From contig NZ_JAHGVE010000001.1 in the NCBI RefSeq assembly GCF_018835585.1, positions 1 through 64,000 of the forward strand: a DNA stretch of 64,000 bases, given 5' to 3'. Shown here piece after piece: positions 47,486-56,081 of this stretch. Position numbers and translations under genes: made by a program. The first letter of the stretch is position 1. Each line of letters starts with the position of its first letter. The DNA comes from Pelorhabdus rhamnosifermentans (GTDB lineage: Bacteria; Bacillota; Negativicutes; UMGS1260). The notes under the pieces were generated by a model, which saw only the letters and a list, made by a program, of their open reading frames with translations, was not told the origin of the DNA and did not search any database.

Positions 47486-48778
47486 GTGACGGTTATCTTT
47501 GGAGTGAAGCGATGGGTACTACTTAGTTGCTGCTTGCTGCTTTTGATGGGATTCTCCGTAGTCCAGGCACAAAGCAGTGTTGTAGAAAGTCTTTCTGTCC
47601 AGGTCACGTCCACGACAGCGCCACCTCCAGACAAGGTGTCCAAGCGGATGGCTGACAGTATCGCTATGGTTGGGCAGCATATTTTGCTTGGTAAATCACT
47701 GGATGAAGTCAACTTAAATAAAGATTCCTACGAAAAAGTAATTCGCGAGGTTTTCGAACGGGTCCTTGTGGGATACTCTGTGCAAAACGTCACGATTATT
47801 CCAGACACGGAAACAGGCATCCAAGTGACGATTGAACCATGGGGCGATGTGGTTCATCAGGTGAAGATTGAAACAAATTTTATCGGTCTTTCACCAGAAA
47901 TGCAAAATCTTGCAGCGAGTCAGCTTACTGCTTTATCAGGTAAAACCGATGATACTCTTGTTGGCTTACCTATTGATGCCGTCGATTGGGCAGGGAGTAT
48001 TTTAAAAGACAATTTGCGGGAACTTATTGCTGATAGACTGCCGGAATTTAAGGCCGCTTTTGAAATTCAGTCAGGTCCTGTAACAGTCATCAAGATGACA
48101 TTAAGTCCAGTCGGTGAAGTTATTCAAGCTGTCAATGTCTCTGTCGGGTCAAAAACCCTGCCGAACTTTTTACTGAGCGAAGCCGAGCAATCAGCAGATG
48201 AACTGGGTCAAAACTTACGGGGATTACCTATTTCCTTTGTACAGCGCCATAAAGATTACTTCGAACAAAAAATTTTACATGCAGTCACTGCCTTGCCTGT
48301 GACAGAGCGGTATGGGTTGGTTTTTAAGCCGGAAATCCTGCCAGCCAGCACGACAAGTATTACTTTGAACGCCAATACGACGAAATATAAATTCTTTGTT
48401 GAAGGCTATTTGGATATGGGACGTAAAATCGATAATACATCCGTGAAGATCCATGCAGGTAAATGGATAACACCAAAAGATGAAGTCTTTATGGAAGGCA
48501 CTTTTATACCCGGTTCCGTACGATGGGTATTTATGCCTGGCTGGGGCCATCAGTTTACGAAGCAAACACAGGCCGGGTTTAAGTACAATATGACAGATGA
48601 GCGAAGTCAATTATTTATCGAGCAGGAACTGGGTCCCAATTATAGCCTGCGTATCGAACGAGTTCCCGCCGGTTCTTTTAATGAAGTTGGGCTGCGCTAT
48701 AAAATTCATGAGTATCTTAGCGCTGAATATGTTTTCAATAGCCATGAAAGCTATCTCAGGCTTGTTGGCAGTCTTTAA
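47486..48778 (+). CDS. Exported, probably outer-membrane protein of unknown function (430 aa)
   Basis: 430 residues with a signal peptide (WVLLSCCLLLLMGFSVVQAQ) and a beta-rich mature part; the C-terminal half has alternating strands (about 290-430) like a small barrel and ends SL rather than Phe. Two repeated phrases, about the DxxEKVIREVFERV/DYFEQKILHAV pattern, hint at an internal duplication of an alpha/beta POTRA-like unit. It is in the bamA-skp gene neighbourhood and is probably part of the outer-membrane machinery. Start is uncertain: GTG 47486 overlaps the GGGGGTG ribosome binding site, so the true start may lie a few codons downstream. Confidence 0.65.
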   Translation: MTVIFGVKRWVLLSCCLLLLMGFSVVQAQSSVVESLSVQVTSTTAPPPDKVSKRMADSIAMVGQHILLGKSLDEVNLNKDSYEKVIREVFERVLVGYSVQNVTIIPDTETGIQVTIEPWGDVVHQVKIETNFIGLSPEMQNLAASQLTALSGKTDDTLVGLPIDAVDWAGSILKDNLRELIADRLPEFKAAFEIQSGPVTVIKMTLSPVGEVIQAVNVSVGSKTLPNFLLSEAEQSADELGQNLRGLPISFVQRHKDYFEQKILHAVTALPVTERYGLVFKPEILPASTTSITLNANTTKYKFFVEGYLDMGRKIDNTSVKIHAGKWITPKDEVFMEGTFIPGSVRWVFMPGWGHQFTKQTQAGFKYNMTDERSQLFIEQELGPNYSLRIERVPAGSFNEVGLRYKIHEYLSAEYVFNSHESYLRLVGSL

Positions 48779-48880
48779 GGAACGGAAGATAATGATTGAA
48801 TGTCTGGCAGGTCCTTGCTATAATGAACTAGAAAAACAAGGTAAGTTTAATCTTGCTTAGGACAGAAAGAAGGGGTTTAT

Positions 48881-49354
48881 ATGTTAAAAAACAAAAAAAT
48901 GGTACGATTGGTTTCCTTGGGAGTTGCCATACTATTCTTAATCGGTGTAGCAGGTATCGCTCTTACGCAAAGTGGTGGGAAAATGGCATTGGCATCAGGC
49001 AATCCATCCTCCAACATTGGCGTAGTCAATAGCAACTTAGTTTTTCAACAGCATCCTGATTTAGCCAAAATTGATCAGCAGATGCAAGACGAAGTGGCAC
49101 AAGCAAAAAAAGATTTTGATGAGAAATCAGCCACAATGAATGACAAAGAAAAGCAAGATTATTATAGCCAGACGCAGCAGCGGCTGCAATTGAAACAGCA
49201 GGAACTGATTGCGCCTGTTCGTACTCAAATTGATAATGCTATTAAAGCCGTAGCAGATACGAAAGGGATCACCATTGTTCTTGATAAAAGCACCGTTGTA
49301 TTTGGCGGTCAGGATCTTACGGATGATGTCATTAAGAAAATTTCCGGCAAATAA
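48881..49354 (+). CDS. OmpH/Skp-like periplasmic chaperone (copy 1)
   Basis: 157 residues. N-terminal hydrophobic segment (about 8-30), core IGVVNSNLVFQQHPD like the OmpH start, a coiled-coil arm (about 62-110) and the C-terminal beta part (KGITIVLDKSTVVFGGQDL, then TDDVIKKISGK). OmpH/Skp holds unfolded outer-membrane proteins between the Sec and BAM machines. No lipobox, so this copy is soluble or tethered by its N-terminal helix. First of three paralogues in a row. Confidence 0.88.
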   Translation: MLKNKKMVRLVSLGVAILFLIGVAGIALTQSGGKMALASGNPSSNIGVVNSNLVFQQHPDLAKIDQQMQDEVAQAKKDFDEKSATMNDKEKQDYYSQTQQRLQLKQQELIAPVRTQIDNAIKAVADTKGITIVLDKSTVVFGGQDLTDDVIKKISGK

Positions 49355-49422
49355 CAGCACAGGAAAATTAGCCGAGCCGGTGTAAGCTGTGCTCGGTCTT
49401 CCTTTTAGAAAGTGGTGATTTG

Positions 49423-50379
49423 ATGAAGGCCAAATTGTTTCCTGTTTCCTTTCCTCTTTTCACCTGCCTGCTGTGTCTTGGGGCCCTTTTACTTCTAAGC
49501 AGTTGTGCGTCCAAGACTGTGACCGAGCCGGTCCAGTCCGGGCTCAAGCTCGCCGTCATTGATATGGATAAAGCCCTACAGTCTCATCCGAAGTATCGGG
49601 AGCGAGCGGCTTTGCAGAAAGAGTTAAACACCTTGTTATCCAATCAGCAGGTTTTAGCGGAGCAGGCTGCTCAAACTGCGGTAGATCAAGAGGTGCCTGA
49701 TCAGGCACCTCTTGATATGACGACTGGGTCGGATCAGCAGCAACAGCAATATCAAGCAAAAATGGCCGCGAAACATGCCGAACTCAATGCTGGTTTTAAT
49801 GAAAAATACGCCGCTTTGCGTAAGCAGTCTTCTGATGAATACGATGCTTATAGTGCCGCGTTAGATAAAGAATATCAGCCTTCTATCTTTGACCTTCAGC
49901 TTAAGTTAAAAACTTTGCAGTTATCAAAAGAAGAGGGACAGGCCTTGCAAGATAAACTAGAGAAACTTCGTCAGGAAAAAAGTGATCAGCTGGCAGCTCG
50001 GCAGCAGCAGCTTTCGACCGCTTTGACGGCTAAGTTAGCAGAACTGCAACAACAGTCGACAGCTGAGATGGATCGTTATGGGCAGCAAGTAACAGCCGAG
50101 CTCGTCCCTGTTGCTCCGCCAGTTGCGCCAACGGCTGCTGACAGGTCTGTTCAAGAACCTCCTGCGGAGTCATCAGGTTTGTCATCTGATGAACTTCAAG
50201 CCATTAATCGTTTGAAAGCCAAAATCGCCGCACTCGAGGATTTTATGATTCAAGATATAGAAAATGACTGTGGAAAAATAGCACTAGCCAAGGGATATGA
50301 ACTCGTTGTGACAAATGTGACTGCGAATATTACTGCAGACGATATTACCGCCGAAGTGATTAGTCAGTTTAGTAAATAA
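49423..50379 (+). CDS. OmpH/Skp-like lipoprotein (copy 2, long)
   Basis: About 318 residues with a lipobox (LLLLSSC, Cys near 28), an OmpH start (LAVIDMDKALQSHPKYRERA), a long Gln/Ala/Glu-rich coiled coil of about 150 residues, a proline-rich hinge, and the OmpH C-terminus (LAKGYELVVTNVTANITADD). Roughly twice the length of normal Skp, so a longer arm. It would be a lipid-anchored chaperone in one of the membranes. ATG 49423 follows AAAGTGGTG. A 32-bp perfect palindrome lies inside the gene at 49685-49716. Confidence 0.82.
   Translation: MKAKLFPVSFPLFTCLLCLGALLLLSSCASKTVTEPVQSGLKLAVIDMDKALQSHPKYRERAALQKELNTLLSNQQVLAEQAAQTAVDQEVPDQAPLDMTTGSDQQQQQYQAKMAAKHAELNAGFNEKYAALRKQSSDEYDAYSAALDKEYQPSIFDLQLKLKTLQLSKEEGQALQDKLEKLRQEKSDQLAARQQQLSTALTAKLAELQQQSTAEMDRYGQQVTAELVPVAPPVAPTAADRSVQEPPAESSGLSSDELQAINRLKAKIAALEDFMIQDIENDCGKIALAKGYELVVTNVTANITADDITAEVISQFSK
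49685..49716. repeat. 32-bp perfect palindrome inside the long Skp-like gene
   Basis: Two 16-base arms are exact reverse complements with no loop (centre CTGA|TCAG). It encodes the in-frame peptide DQEVPDQAPLD in the coiled-coil hinge. A hairpin of this quality in a coding sequence is unusual. Confidence 0.75.
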
Positions 50380-50431
50380 ATAAATGGCGTATAATAGAGT
50401 TAAGTCACATTGGATTGGAGGAATCGTTTAG

Positions 50432-50878
50432 ATGGGAATAAAATTTTCAGGAGTAATCGTCTCACTATTGCTCGGAACGACCCTGTTGCTTGGTGGTTGC
50501 GGCACTCAGCCTGCTATTGGCATTCTTGATGTCAATAAGGTTATGTCAGATAGTCCGCAAGTCAAGGCCTTGCAGGATCAATTGAATGCGAAGGGCAAGG
50601 AATTGAGCGATCAGTTAGAAAAAGATAAAACGACGATTAGTGAGGACGAATTTAAGAAACGTCAGGAAGCAGCTTATGGCGACTTTTTAAAAACCAAGCA
50701 AGATCTTGAAGGGCAGATTGATAGCAATATTAAGCAGACCTTAGAACAAGTTTCAAAAGACAAAAAGTTAAGCATTGTCATTTATAAAAATAGTATCGCG
50801 CAGGGCGGCGTAGATATTACAGATGACGTGATTGCTAAAATGCCGGCAGCACCAGCAACGCCAGCACCAGCAAAGTGA
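50432..50878 (+). CDS. OmpH/Skp-like lipoprotein (copy 3)
   Basis: 148 residues. Lipobox LLLGGC (Cys at about 23), OmpH-like start IGILDVNKVMSDSPQVKALQ, helical arm and C-terminal KKLSIVIYKNSIAQGGVDIT, followed by an Ala/Pro-rich tail. A lipid-anchored counterpart of copy 1. A TATAAT sequence lies at 50394-50399 with no convincing -35. It overlaps lpxD by four bases (GTGATG), showing coupling of Skp supply and lipid A synthesis. Confidence 0.85.
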   Translation: MGIKFSGVIVSLLLGTTLLLGGCGTQPAIGILDVNKVMSDSPQVKALQDQLNAKGKELSDQLEKDKTTISEDEFKKRQEAAYGDFLKTKQDLEGQIDSNIKQTLEQVSKDKKLSIVIYKNSIAQGGVDITDDVIAKMPAAPATPAPAK

Positions 50879-51903
50879 TGAGAACATTACAAGAATTAGC
50901 TGATGTGGTGGGAGGGAATTTACAAGGTGACGGTTCGTTAATTATTGAAGGTGTTACCAATTTGGATGATGCGGGGGCACGGCAGATTACTTTTGCTGTG
51001 CCGCCTCATCTTGAAAAAGCCGTTCGATCTTCGGCTGGCGCTGTGATTATTCCGCCTGAAGCAGCGTCCAATTTTCCTAAACCCGCTATTATTGTAGAAA
51101 ATCCCCGTGTTGCTTTTATGACTTTATTGGAATTATTTACGCCTAAGCCTGTGATAGAACCAGGGATTCATTCCAGCGCCGTCATTGGAAAAAATGTGTC
51201 CATGGGTAAGAATGTAGCCATTTTACCTCATGTTGTCATTGCTGATGACGTCGTGATTGGTGACAATGCCATTATTTATCCGCATGTTTACATTGGGCAG
51301 GGTGTGAAGATTGGTCGTTCAGTTTTAATTTATCCCAGCGTCACGATTCGTGAATTTTGTCAGATTGGTCATGATGTCATCATTCATGCCAATACAGTCA
51401 TTGGCAGTGACGGTTTTGGCTTTGTCACAGTCAAGGGAAAGCATGAAAAGGTTCCGCAAGTGGGCAATGTTGTTATTGGGAATCGTGTAGAAATTGGTGC
51501 CAATGTCGGTATTGATCGGGCTACAACAGGCAGTACGATTGTTAAAGATGGTACCAAGATTGATAATCTCGTTCATCTGGCTCATAATGTTGTCATTGGT
51601 GAAGATTGTTTTCTTTGTGCCCAGGTAGGCATTGCGGGCAGTGCGCAAATTGGCAATCAGGTGATTTTTGCCGGACAATCAGGCTGCAATGGACATATTA
51701 CGGTTGGTGATAATTGTATTTTTGCCGCTCGCTCAGCACCTATTAAGGATGTGCCTGCGGGTTCTTTTCAGGCTGGATTTCCAGCACGCTCTCATCGGGA
51801 ATGGCTCAAAGTCGAGGCGGCTTTGTCGAAAGTTCCAGATTTACTTAAAAAGGTGAAGCAACTGGAGAAGCAGCTTCATGACCTCGAAAACAGGTTACCG
51901 TAG
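50875..51903 (+). CDS. lpxD: UDP-3-O-acylglucosamine N-acyltransferase
   Basis: Third step of lipid A synthesis: adds the second (hydroxy)acyl chain from acyl-ACP to the amine of UDP-3-O-acyl-GlcN. 342 residues with an N-terminal uridine-binding domain (about 1-100), a left-handed beta-helix of hexapeptide repeats (IGKNVSMGKNVAILPHVVIA and on) with the catalytic-region NLVHLAHNVVIGE, and a C-terminal helix. Start GTG 50875 or ATG 50878. Cytoplasmic homotrimer. Confidence 0.95.
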   Translation: MMRTLQELADVVGGNLQGDGSLIIEGVTNLDDAGARQITFAVPPHLEKAVRSSAGAVIIPPEAASNFPKPAIIVENPRVAFMTLLELFTPKPVIEPGIHSSAVIGKNVSMGKNVAILPHVVIADDVVIGDNAIIYPHVYIGQGVKIGRSVLIYPSVTIREFCQIGHDVIIHANTVIGSDGFGFVTVKGKHEKVPQVGNVVIGNRVEIGANVGIDRATTGSTIVKDGTKIDNLVHLAHNVVIGEDCFLCAQVGIAGSAQIGNQVIFAGQSGCNGHITVGDNCIFAARSAPIKDVPAGSFQAGFPARSHREWLKVEAALSKVPDLLKKVKQLEKQLHDLENRLP

Positions 51904-51924
51904 GAATTTTCAAACTTAACATTA

Positions 51925-51950
51925 GGGCCGTGGGATATTCCCATGGCCCG
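51925..51950 (+). other. Hairpin after lpxD
   Basis: GGGCCGTGGGA/TCCCATGGCCC stem (one G-T pair) with a TAT loop, no T run; possible weak terminator or mRNA-end hairpin. Confidence 0.55.
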
Positions 51951-52019
51951 CTCTAATTCATTCATATTCCTGATTATTCCCTGTCCCCCTATTCCATTAA
52001 TCCATGAAAGAGGTTGTTC

Positions 52020-52655
52020 ATGAATAAAAATTTTATCAATAAAATGATATTTTCCTTAAGTATCGGACTGCTCATGACTGCCACGGCGACGGCCGCACCG
52101 AGTTTACAGGGATCTACCGGACTCATCAATACGCAGACAGCTGATATTTTGCAGGAAGGGCAGTTTACTTTGGGAGTGGATCATGTTCATGAGGGTACCG
52201 TGCAAAACGTCGCAGTGGGGGTTGTACCGCGTGTTGAAGTGGGTGTGGCAGATCTCCATTATATTGGACAAGCCGATAAAATGTTGTTCAATGCTAAATA
52301 TTCACTATTGTCGGAACAGATGCTGTTACCCGGTTTATCCGTCGGTGTGGAAGATGCTTTTAACAAAAATCAGCGAACCTCCTATTTAGCAATAAGTAAA
52401 ACCTTGCCTTTTGGGTTTCGTATTCATGCCGGCTATGGAAATGGACGTTATCATGGTATTTTTGGCGGATTGGAGAAAACCATTAATCCAATTGGTTTTA
52501 CTGGTGCAAGTACCTTTCCAGCCACCACGTTAATTGCCGAATATGATGGCAGTGCCTTCAATTATGGTGCTCGGTTATCTATTATTCCCGGGCTTAAGAT
52601 TGAGGGCGGTATTCGTAATCACGCTGGTTATTATGGAATTAACTTTACCATGTAG
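52020..52655 (+). CDS. YjbH-domain-like exported/outer-membrane protein
   Basis: About 211 residues with a signal peptide (about 1-27, ATA-AP) and a beta-rich domain beginning SLQGSTGLINTQTADILQEG, the start pattern of the YjbH/GfcD family of outer-membrane or periplasmic glycan-associated proteins, with regular strands to the end. It may be a small barrel. ATG 52020 follows AAAGAGGTT; TTG 52014 is less likely. Function unknown. Confidence 0.65.
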   Translation: MNKNFINKMIFSLSIGLLMTATATAAPSLQGSTGLINTQTADILQEGQFTLGVDHVHEGTVQNVAVGVVPRVEVGVADLHYIGQADKMLFNAKYSLLSEQMLLPGLSVGVEDAFNKNQRTSYLAISKTLPFGFRIHAGYGNGRYHGIFGGLEKTINPIGFTGASTFPATTLIAEYDGSAFNYGARLSIIPGLKIEGGIRNHAGYYGINFTM

Positions 52656-52666
52656 GAGATGGTTTT

Positions 52667-53527
52667 TTGTATACTTTCGTGATTATTTTTAGCCGCGTCA
52701 TTTGCCTCTTACCCCATAGACTTCGGCGATGGATTGGCAATCTGCTTGGGCAGTTTTGTTGGCTCATTGTGCCGACTAAGCGCAAGAATATGGCAGTAAA
52801 GAATGCCGAGCTCAGTCTGAACATAACGAAAGCTGAAGCTACAGGCATTGTAAAACAAAGTGTCACCCGTTTTGGGCGGATGTTCATGGAAGTACTTTAT
52901 TTGCCGAAAATCACGCCGGAAAAAATGCTTACGCATGTTTCAATGGTCGGTGTAGAGCATTTAAAAGCTGCACTGGCCGCAGACAAAGGCGTGGTTCTTG
53001 CAACAGCTCATAGTGGAAACTGGGAGATCATGGGGGCTGCCCTTGCAATGCTTGGGTTTCCCCTTGTTGCTGTTGTACAAAAGCAGACGAGTGCGGCCAT
53101 GGATCGGTTTATTAACGACTATCGAACCTTGGCTGGCATGCATGTGACATATAAAAGTGGTGTCCGTGAAATGGTGCGGCTGCTCGGCCAAGGAATGATT
53201 ATTGGTTTACTAGCTGATCAAGATGCCGGACAGGATGGTGTATTTGTAAATTTTTTTGGTCGTGAAGCTTCAACGCCGCAAGGCCCTGCTGCACTGGCCC
53301 GTTTAAAAGATGCCCCCATTATTCCGGCTTTTATTACCCAAGAGGCTACAGGAAATCACACTATTCATATTTATCCAGCCGTATGGGTTCATAAAACCGC
53401 GGATCGTGATGACGATATTGCTGTTGCAACACAGATTGTTACAACAACTGTTGAGCAGCACATTCGTCGTTATCCAGGGGAGTGGTTTTGGCTGCACAAC
53501 CGCTGGAAAACAAAACGACCATATTAA
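52667..53527 (+). CDS. lpxL: Lipid A late acyltransferase (LpxL/HtrB family)
   Basis: 286 residues with an N-terminal membrane anchor and the catalytic HX4E motif TAHSGNWEIMG near residue 107. Later LADQDAGQDGVFVNFFGREA and a short C-terminal PGEWFWLHNRWKTKRP, typical of LpxL/LpxM. Adds a secondary acyl chain to Kdo2-lipid IVA at the inner membrane. It is the only such gene in the window, so the number of secondary acyl chains is unknown. TTG start eight bases after AGGAG. Confidence 0.9.
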   Translation: MYTFVIIFSRVICLLPHRLRRWIGNLLGQFCWLIVPTKRKNMAVKNAELSLNITKAEATGIVKQSVTRFGRMFMEVLYLPKITPEKMLTHVSMVGVEHLKAALAADKGVVLATAHSGNWEIMGAALAMLGFPLVAVVQKQTSAAMDRFINDYRTLAGMHVTYKSGVREMVRLLGQGMIIGLLADQDAGQDGVFVNFFGREASTPQGPAALARLKDAPIIPAFITQEATGNHTIHIYPAVWVHKTADRDDDIAVATQIVTTTVEQHIRRYPGEWFWLHNRWKTKRPY

Positions 53528-53531
53528 AAGA

Positions 53532-53553
53532 AGTCAGAGGCATTGGCCTTTGA
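53532..53553 (+). terminator. Intrinsic terminator after lpxL
   Basis: Stem AGTCAGAGGC/GCCTTTGACT with ATTG loop, one G-T pair, and a T run. Confidence 0.85.
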
Positions 53554-53749
53554 CTTTTTTTATCTTCGGATTTATTCAATTTCCTTGTTTTACCTCGCAT
53601 ATTTACAGTCATAAGTATAGCTACTAATAGCGATTTGTGATATAATAGCATGGCGATAAAGTATATATAAAATTTATTAATAATATATATTTGCAAGTAG
53701 TGAAATGATATAAAAAAAGAAATGTCATTGGAAAAAGAGGTGTGACGTC

Positions 53750-56053
53750 ATGAAGAAAGATATATTGATTCTCCTCATTGTGAGTATTATTATTGGCTCG
53801 ATTGCGGCAGGTTCTCTCTCTATGGCGTCGAACGCCTATTTCTCCAAAACGCTGGGCAATTTGGTCGGTGATTCAGGTGAATATGATGTCATTATTACGG
53901 TGCGCGAAGAGATGAAGCAGGACAGCGCAGACTATATTCAAAAAATTATTCAAGATACCATGCCAAGTGCAATATTTAAAGAGGGTCCAACGCTTTCAGG
54001 CAAGACAAGTTTTTTTATTGGACTACCTGAATCACTTAAAACCAAAGAGACTTATGATAATTTGAATAAGATTTTTGGCAGCATTCCCGGCGGCAGTGCC
54101 GTTGGTGTATTAACGGAGCCGCGTCTTACCGTTCGCGGCGTGCCTGAGGGAGCCAAGAAGATGCTTATGGCCCGTATTGGCCAGATTGATGGTGTAAAAT
54201 TTACCTTTAATGATGGCGGTTCGATTGGTGTGCTATTAACGAATGCAAATAAGAATAATTCCGTCACGCAACAGATCAAGACCCTCCTTGATCAGTATCA
54301 AGTCATCGAAATCAGCTTTCCTGTGGGCAGTGAACCTGCCAATCCAGTTCGGTCAGGTGAAAATATTGCCCGTGCCATGGAACAGAATCTCAAGCTCGAA
54401 TTAGCACAGAATGTATCTACTGATGGTAAAAATGATGACATGACGTATATGGTGAGCACCATGATTGAGTTAAAACGATTTCTCACGGCCTATGCCTCTC
54501 AAGTTGTTGTGGCGCCTAGCAGTGGCAGCGTCTATCATAAAGGCGATATTCTCGTTTTTCAAGGCCGGGCAGGAGCCCCGCCTGCGTCCGGTGCAGCGCC
54601 AGACAAGAATAACGTAATTGTATCTGTGAGTGCTGTACGTAGTGATGGGAGTGCAGAAGGCAGTATTACGCAAGGCGATGCACTTGATCTGACGAATCTT
54701 GAGGCCTATTCACTTGTAAATAATGTGGTTGGTAATCCAGTCGGCGTGGCGACCTATCGTTCTCCGCGTAAAGAGCTCGGCAGCGCCCTGGGTGAGACAA
54801 GCAAGCTTGTCTCCCAAGTGCCGGGTTTTGCTCAAAATGCTCAAAATATGAGTAAAGTGGCGTTTGGCGTCCTTGATCAATACAACAAAAGCCTTAGTAC
54901 CATGGATCAAACTCTCGCTGCCATTGAAAATGCGGGTAATACCATGCAAAATGCGACGCGCGGATTGGCGAATATCGATACGACAAGCCTTTCCTCTCAA
55001 GTCGATAACTCGGCTAAAGCCATGGGAACGCTTGTCAATACGTTGCAAGTCGTCAAACTTTTAAATGGTGATGTGAACGGGGCCATTAGTAACTTAACTA
55101 CAACACAGCAGGGATTGAATAATGTAAAAAGCACCTTGAATGCCTTAAGTAACGTAGCAAGTGATGCCCGTCAGGCCAAAGTCGTTGTAGATGATGTCGT
55201 AAGTAAAGGTCAGGGAGCTGTTCAGACGCTAAGGTCTTTTGACGCCAACGGTGCCAGGAGCAACCTGAATGATATTAATAGTCAGCTAGCTCAGGTACAG
55301 CAGGTGAATATTCCGCTTGTTACAACGCAGCTACAATATATGGCGGCAGCCATACCCAATATGAAAGATGATGAAATCAATCATTCCGTTGCTCTTTTAG
55401 ACAAGTTTATTGCGGGCCAGGTGATTCCTGGTGCACGTATTCAGATTCTGACCACGAATAATATCAGTACCGAAGCTGTCCAGCCCCTTGTTGAAAGTGA
55501 AGTCGGTCATAATAATGCCTCGCTCTATTCTACGGCTTTGGGTGTCATTGAACCCGATCCGCGTGGGCAGATCATGAGTGTGCTTGCCGAAGTAAAAGCC
55601 ATTTTGGCAGGTCTTACAGCGATTGCTTTTACTGTTGTCTGTTTAGTACTGGATCATACAGCTTTGATGACGGTGTATAAGCGTCAACGTTTGGCCAAAA
55701 AGGTGCAGAAAAAGGGCATTTCAAGTATGATTCAGAGTGTGATCCTGTTATTTACTGCCAAGGAGCGTCGGTACGGCATGGCTATGGGGGCAATATTGCT
55801 TACAAGCATGTTTATCTTATCTGGTGGTGGCATCCCTTATCTGCCTTGGCTGGGAGTACCTGTTGTTGGTGCTTTCCTGGGCCTTCTTGTGGCTGTTTAC
55901 ACCGATAAGATGAATCCCGTTTCTAATGATGAAATTTTAGCCGGTGAAGCCCTTGGGTTATCGTTTCGTGAGATTATGCGCGAAATTGTTATTCCGAGTG
56001 GTCGTCCCGGTTTATGGCAAAAGTTGAATCAGCGCGTCATGAAATTCAAGTAA
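53750..56053 (+). CDS. Large membrane protein of unknown function, probable permease partner of the next ABC ATPase
   Basis: 767 residues. One N-terminal membrane helix (about 5-25), a roughly 590-residue extracytoplasmic part with Asn/Gln-rich coiled-coil-like stretches (about 350-540), then three or more C-terminal membrane helices from about 620 (LAEVKAILAGLTAIAFTVVC, YGMAMGAILLTSMFILSGGG, VPVVGAFLGLLVAVYTDKMN). No recognisable domain name comes to mind. The topology recalls FtsX/MacB-type permeases with a large periplasmic domain, and an ABC ATPase follows after 28 bases. Its place between lpxL and lpxC suggests envelope transport. Function not known. Confidence 0.7.
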   Translation: MKKDILILLIVSIIIGSIAAGSLSMASNAYFSKTLGNLVGDSGEYDVIITVREEMKQDSADYIQKIIQDTMPSAIFKEGPTLSGKTSFFIGLPESLKTKETYDNLNKIFGSIPGGSAVGVLTEPRLTVRGVPEGAKKMLMARIGQIDGVKFTFNDGGSIGVLLTNANKNNSVTQQIKTLLDQYQVIEISFPVGSEPANPVRSGENIARAMEQNLKLELAQNVSTDGKNDDMTYMVSTMIELKRFLTAYASQVVVAPSSGSVYHKGDILVFQGRAGAPPASGAAPDKNNVIVSVSAVRSDGSAEGSITQGDALDLTNLEAYSLVNNVVGNPVGVATYRSPRKELGSALGETSKLVSQVPGFAQNAQNMSKVAFGVLDQYNKSLSTMDQTLAAIENAGNTMQNATRGLANIDTTSLSSQVDNSAKAMGTLVNTLQVVKLLNGDVNGAISNLTTTQQGLNNVKSTLNALSNVASDARQAKVVVDDVVSKGQGAVQTLRSFDANGARSNLNDINSQLAQVQQVNIPLVTTQLQYMAAAIPNMKDDEINHSVALLDKFIAGQVIPGARIQILTTNNISTEAVQPLVESEVGHNNASLYSTALGVIEPDPRGQIMSVLAEVKAILAGLTAIAFTVVCLVLDHTALMTVYKRQRLAKKVQKKGISSMIQSVILLFTAKERRYGMAMGAILLTSMFILSGGGIPYLPWLGVPVVGAFLGLLVAVYTDKMNPVSNDEILAGEALGLSFREIMREIVIPSGRPGLWQKLNQRVMKFK

Positions 56054-56081
56054 AATTCCGTAAAACAAGGGAGGGAAAATC

